A DNA stretch of 52,377 nt. Origin: Firmicutes bacterium UBA5010 (lineage in GTDB: Bacteria; Bacillota; Clostridia; Tissierellales; Sedimentibacteraceae). The stretch lies in NCBI GenBank assembly GCA_002396645.1, contig DGYI01000027.1, positions 1 to 52,377 on the forward strand, read 5' to 3'. Each line of letters starts with the position of its first letter. Position 1 is the stretch's first letter. The translations under genes and the position numbers were made by a program. The notes beneath the pieces are model-generated. The model did not search any database. It saw only the letters and a program-made list of their open reading frames with translations, and was not told the DNA's origin. Shown here in pieces: positions 49,687-52,377 of the stretch.

Positions 49687-51792
49687 ATGGAGAAAATTTT
49701 TAAATACATGTTGGACGGAAAAGAGCTTAAAGTTACAATCGGCAAAATAGCTGAACTGACTAAAGGATCTTGTATTGTTCAATATGGTGACACAGTAATA
49801 ATGGCAAACGTAGCAGGTTCAAGCCAACCAAGAGAAGGTATTGATTTTTTTCCTCTAAGTGTTGACTATGAGGAAAAATTATATGCTGCCGGAAAAATAC
49901 CGGGAGGATTTATAAAAAGAGAAGGAAGACCCACAGAGAAGGCAATACTTACATCTCGTTTAATAGACAGACCTTTAAGACCGTTGTTCCCGAAAGGATA
50001 CAGAAATGATGTAACAGTTACAGTTACAGTTCTTTCTATGGACCTTGACTATTCACCTGAAATAGCAGGTATGATAGGATCATCCATAGCACTTTCAATA
50101 TCGGAGTTACCTTTTGAAGGCCCGACAGGAGCTGTTTCGGTAGGTCTTATAGATGATAAGTTTATAATAAATCCAAACTGTGAGCAAAGAGAAATATCAA
50201 AGCTTAACCTGACTGTTGCCGGAACAAAAGAGGCGATAATGATGGTTGAAGCAGGAGCACAAGAATTATCGGAAGAAAAAATGCTTGAGGCAATACTGTT
50301 TGCACATGAAGAAATCAAAAAAATATGCGATTTCATTGAAGAAATTGCTAAAGAAGCCGGAAAAGAAAAGGCTCCTTATATCGCATTCAAATGCGATGAT
50401 ACTATACAAGAAGAAATTGTTCAATATTCAAAAGATAAAATCAACGATGCTATAATTGAGCCTGATAAGCTTACAAGACAAGAGAAAATTGACAATCTTA
50501 AGGCTGAAATTATGGAAGTATTTTCAGAAAAATATCCTGAAAATATAGCAGATATAGATGATGCAACATACAGAATTATTAAAGAAAAAGTAAGAGAAAA
50601 TATAATTGAACGCGGAATAAGACCTGATAACAGATCTATAGATGAAATCAGACCTATAAGCTGTGAAGTAGGACTATTGCCTAGAACTCACGGTTCAGGA
50701 TTGTTTACAAGAGGTCAGACACAGGTTCTTACTGTTGCAACATTAGGACCTATAAGTGATGTTCAGATACTTGATGGATTATCTGAAGAGGAATCCAAAA
50801 GATATATGCATCACTATAACTTCCCTGCATACAGCGTAGGAGAAGCAAGACCATCAAGAGGTCCCGGAAGAAGAGAAATCGGTCACGGTGCGCTTGCTGA
50901 AAGAGCATTGGAGCCTGTTATTCCCGATAAAGATACTTTCCCTTATGCCATCAGATTAGTATCAGAAGTATTAAGCTCAAACGGATCAACATCACAGGCA
51001 AGTGTTTGCGGATCAACATTGTCCCTTATGGATGCCGGAGTTCCTATAAAATCACCTGTAGCAGGTATTGCAATGGGATTAATCAAGGAAGAAGATAAGG
51101 TAGCCGTACTGTCTGATATACAAGGTATGGAAGATTTCTTGGGAGACATGGACTTTAAGGTTGCAGGAACAAGTGAAGGTATAACAGCTATACAAATGGA
51201 TATAAAAATCCATGGAATAGACAAAAAAATACTGGAACATGCTTTGGAAAGAGCAAGAATCGGAAGATTACACATACTTGATAAAATGCTGGAGTGCATA
51301 GATACACCAAGACCTGAATTATCACAATATGCTCCTAAGATTATAATTATGAAAATTAAGCCTGAAAAGATTCGTGACGTTATAGGAAGCGGCGGAAAGG
51401 TTATTAATAAGATAATCGAAGAAACAGGTGTAAAAATTGATATTGAAGAAGACGGAACAGTATTTATAGCAGCAGAAAATCCTGAAAGAGGTAATGCAGC
51501 TAAGAAAATAATCGAAAAAATTGTTAAAGAAATTGAAGTCGGAGAAATATATTTAGGTAAAGTTGTAAGAATAACTACCTTTGGAGCATTTATTGAGCTT
51601 GATGACGGAAAAGACGGACTTTTACACATATCGAAGATATCAGATAAACGCGTTAAAAAGGTAGAAGATGTTTTATCTATAGGAGATGAAATTCTTGTAA
51701 AGGTAACAGAAATAGACCAGCAGGGAAGAATAAATCTATCTCGTAAAGATGCTTTACCAACTTCGGAACAATCTGAAAAAGAAGAACAATAA
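49687..51792 (+). CDS. pnp: Polyribonucleotide nucleotidyltransferase (PNPase)
   Basis: PNPase degrades mRNA 3'-5' with phosphate. The 701-residue protein has two RNase PH domains separated by a helical region, the second with F-T-R-G-Q-T-Q and the G-T-S-E-G-I-T-A-I-Q-M-D-I-K motif. A KH domain (I-R-D-V-I-G-S-G-G-K-V-I-N, near 565) and a C-terminal S1 domain (V-R-I-T-T-F-G-A-F-I-E-L, near 635) follow. Length is normal. AGGAGG lies 5 nt before the ATG. It follows rpsO as in most bacteria. Confidence 0.97.
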   Translation: MEKIFKYMLDGKELKVTIGKIAELTKGSCIVQYGDTVIMANVAGSSQPREGIDFFPLSVDYEEKLYAAGKIPGGFIKREGRPTEKAILTSRLIDRPLRPLFPKGYRNDVTVTVTVLSMDLDYSPEIAGMIGSSIALSISELPFEGPTGAVSVGLIDDKFIINPNCEQREISKLNLTVAGTKEAIMMVEAGAQELSEEKMLEAILFAHEEIKKICDFIEEIAKEAGKEKAPYIAFKCDDTIQEEIVQYSKDKINDAIIEPDKLTRQEKIDNLKAEIMEVFSEKYPENIADIDDATYRIIKEKVRENIIERGIRPDNRSIDEIRPISCEVGLLPRTHGSGLFTRGQTQVLTVATLGPISDVQILDGLSEEESKRYMHHYNFPAYSVGEARPSRGPGRREIGHGALAERALEPVIPDKDTFPYAIRLVSEVLSSNGSTSQASVCGSTLSLMDAGVPIKSPVAGIAMGLIKEEDKVAVLSDIQGMEDFLGDMDFKVAGTSEGITAIQMDIKIHGIDKKILEHALERARIGRLHILDKMLECIDTPRPELSQYAPKIIIMKIKPEKIRDVIGSGGKVINKIIEETGVKIDIEEDGTVFIAAENPERGNAAKKIIEKIVKEIEVGEIYLGKVVRITTFGAFIELDDGKDGLLHISKISDKRVKKVEDVLSIGDEILVKVTEIDQQGRINLSRKDALPTSEQSEKEEQ

Positions 51793-51814
51793 AGATTACT
51801 AAAGCATTAACATA

Positions 51815-51856
51815 AAAAAGCCCTTTGATTAATAATATATTAAAAGGGGGCTTTTT
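51815..51856 (+). terminator. Terminator after pnp, overlapping the next ribosome site
   Basis: AAAAAGCCC(TTT) pairs with (AAA)GGGGGCTTTTT across an AT-rich loop, ending in five T. The AAGGGGG in the right arm is also the ribosome site of the 38-residue ORF starting at 51857. Confidence 0.8.
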
Positions 51857-51973
51857 ATGAATTTTTTTAAATGTAATATTATCTTTATAAGACGTTTAAT
51901 TATAGTAATTTTATTAGCGATTTTAATAATACTGCTTTTGCTGTTAAGAATGAAAACTTATATATTTAGATAA
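51857..51973 (+). CDS. Small hydrophobic membrane peptide (38 aa)
   Basis: ATG 51857 to the stop at 51973 encodes a peptide with a basic start (K5, R12-R13), one strongly hydrophobic helix (about 14-30, nearly all Ile/Leu/Val) and a basic tail (R-M-K, F-R). An AAGGGGG site sits 6 nt upstream but inside the stem of the pnp terminator, which would hide it in long transcripts. A second terminator follows at 52043. Size and make-up recall type I toxin peptides or small membrane regulators, but no antitoxin RNA was identified, and it may be fortuitous. Confidence 0.45.
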   Translation: MNFFKCNIIFIRRLIIVILLAILIILLLLLRMKTYIFR

Positions 51974-52042
51974 AAGCAAAGCTACTGTTATAATATTACT
52001 TATATTATAAGCTTAATTTAATAAGTCAATATTATAAAAGAC

Positions 52043-52086
52043 GCTACACGTTTTATTAATCATGGATAAAATGCGTAGCATTTTTG
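52043..52086 (+). terminator. Terminator after the small membrane peptide gene
   Basis: GCTAC-A-CGTTTTAT pairs with ATAAAATG-C-GTAGC (52043-52079), about 13 pairs with one mismatch, followed by ATTTTT. Confidence 0.75.
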
Positions 52087-52115
52087 CATTATATAAATAA
52101 CTAAAAATACGAAGG

Positions 52116-52196
52116 TAGCGTGAAAAAAATACTTCACGCTATGGAAAAATCAAAAGAACGATTTTTCACTTCTATCTAGATGCCGCTACGCGGCAT
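52116..52196 (+). ncRNA. Two-hairpin leader element, copy 3 (upstream of the M16 peptidase), with a third hairpin
   Basis: Hairpin 1 TAGCGTGAA / TTCACGCTA (52116-52124 with 52133-52141), then hairpin 2 GAAAAATC / GATTTTTC (52144-52151 with 52160-52167). A third hairpin ATGCCGC / GCGGCAT (52180-52196) ends 5 nt before the ribosome site. Copies 1 and 2 lie before tsf and argS. Confidence 0.5.
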
Positions 52197-52210
52197 AACC
52201 GGAGGAAAAA

Positions 52211-52377
52211 ATGATAAAAAAATATACATTAGATAATGGTCTGAGAATAATGACAGAAAAATTAGACTATGTTAAATCAGTATCATTCGGCATATGGGTT
52301 AAAGTAGGCTCAGTAAATGAAAATGACAATACAAACGGAATGTCGCATTTTATAGAACATATGCTTTTTAAAGGAAC
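52211..52377 (+). CDS. M16-family zinc peptidase (partial, C-terminus off the window)
   Basis: Only the first 55 codons are present. They match the start of M16B peptidases (processing-peptidase/insulinase-like): the Y-T-L-D-N-G-L-R-I start, S-F-G-I-W-V-K-V-G-S, and the inverted zinc motif H-F-I-E-H in M-S-H-F-I-E-H-M-L-F-K-G-T. CCGGAGG lies upstream. A gene of this family next to pnp is common in Firmicutes (ymxG/mlpA type). Confidence 0.9.
   Translation, partial: MIKKYTLDNGLRIMTEKLDYVKSVSFGIWVKVGSVNENDNTNGMSHFIEHMLFKG

Noticed and set aside
50943..51629. 228-codon frame antisense to pnp
   Set aside because: It lies entirely inside the conserved pnp gene on the opposite strand, is low-complexity Ser/Ile-rich, and has no independent ribosome site or family match.
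1..52377. tRNA or rRNA genes
   Set aside because: I looked through the gaps for cloverleaf features, CCA ends and rRNA-like sequence and saw none. A dedicated scan would be decisive, but nothing supports a call.

Overview
The window looks like chromosomal DNA of a low-GC, anaerobic member of the Firmicutes (Clostridia, possibly Peptostreptococcaceae or a related family; the family is an inference). Evidence: AT-rich codon use dominated by AGA, strong Shine-Dalgarno sites, PolC-type DNA polymerase, and the gene order comM-dprA-topA, rpsB-tsf-pyrH-frr-uppS-cdsA-rseP-ispG-polC and rimP-nusA-ylxR-ylxQ-infB-rbfA-nrnA-truB-ribF-rpsO-pnp. A flagellin gene with a sigma-D-like promoter suggests a motile organism.

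Region 1 (1 to about 10,696) is an accessory island of different base composition. It holds an HNH protein with repeats that runs off the left edge, several unknown small genes, an excisionase-like DNA-binding protein, a single-chain restriction-modification enzyme with a small HTH regulator, a small serine recombinase, two putative zinc-binding proteins, and a secreted transglutaminase/InlB-repeat/stalk-domain protein. The island ends inside comM: only the AAA+ and C-terminal parts of ComM remain, in frame with about 17 foreign codons.

Region 2 (10.7-27 kb) is housekeeping: DNA uptake and topology (comM remnant, dprA, topA), translation (rpsB, tsf, frr), UMP kinase, lipid-carrier and phospholipid synthesis (uppS, cdsA), site-2 protease, ispG and polC. 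The dxr gene that commonly lies between cdsA and rseP is absent here.

Region 3 (27-41.5 kb) interrupts the usual polC-rimP junction with accessory genes: a MerR regulator with a textbook 19-bp-spacer promoter, an HD hydrolase, a patchwork of acquired genes and gene fragments (DUF1905 stub, membrane protein, SRPBCC and GyrI-like proteins, AbrB-ABC transporter operon, KTR-protein stub), a membrane-anchored MutS-like ATPase, a large flagellin, acetyltransferases, a phosphoesterase and argS. The argS leader appears to encode a 13-residue peptide ending in four arginine codons, followed by mutually exclusive hairpins and an intrinsic terminator. This is a candidate ribosome-mediated attenuator.

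Region 4 (41.5-52.4 kb) is the rimP-to-pnp translation/RNA cluster, with a RibF that seems to have lost its riboflavin kinase domain. It ends in a 38-residue hydrophobic peptide gene and the start of an M16 peptidase gene.

A second candidate new element is a two-hairpin repeat of about 40-50 nt, found just upstream of tsf, argS and the M16 peptidase gene. Its stems differ between copies but the base pairing is kept, and the segment around the TATGGAA linker is conserved.
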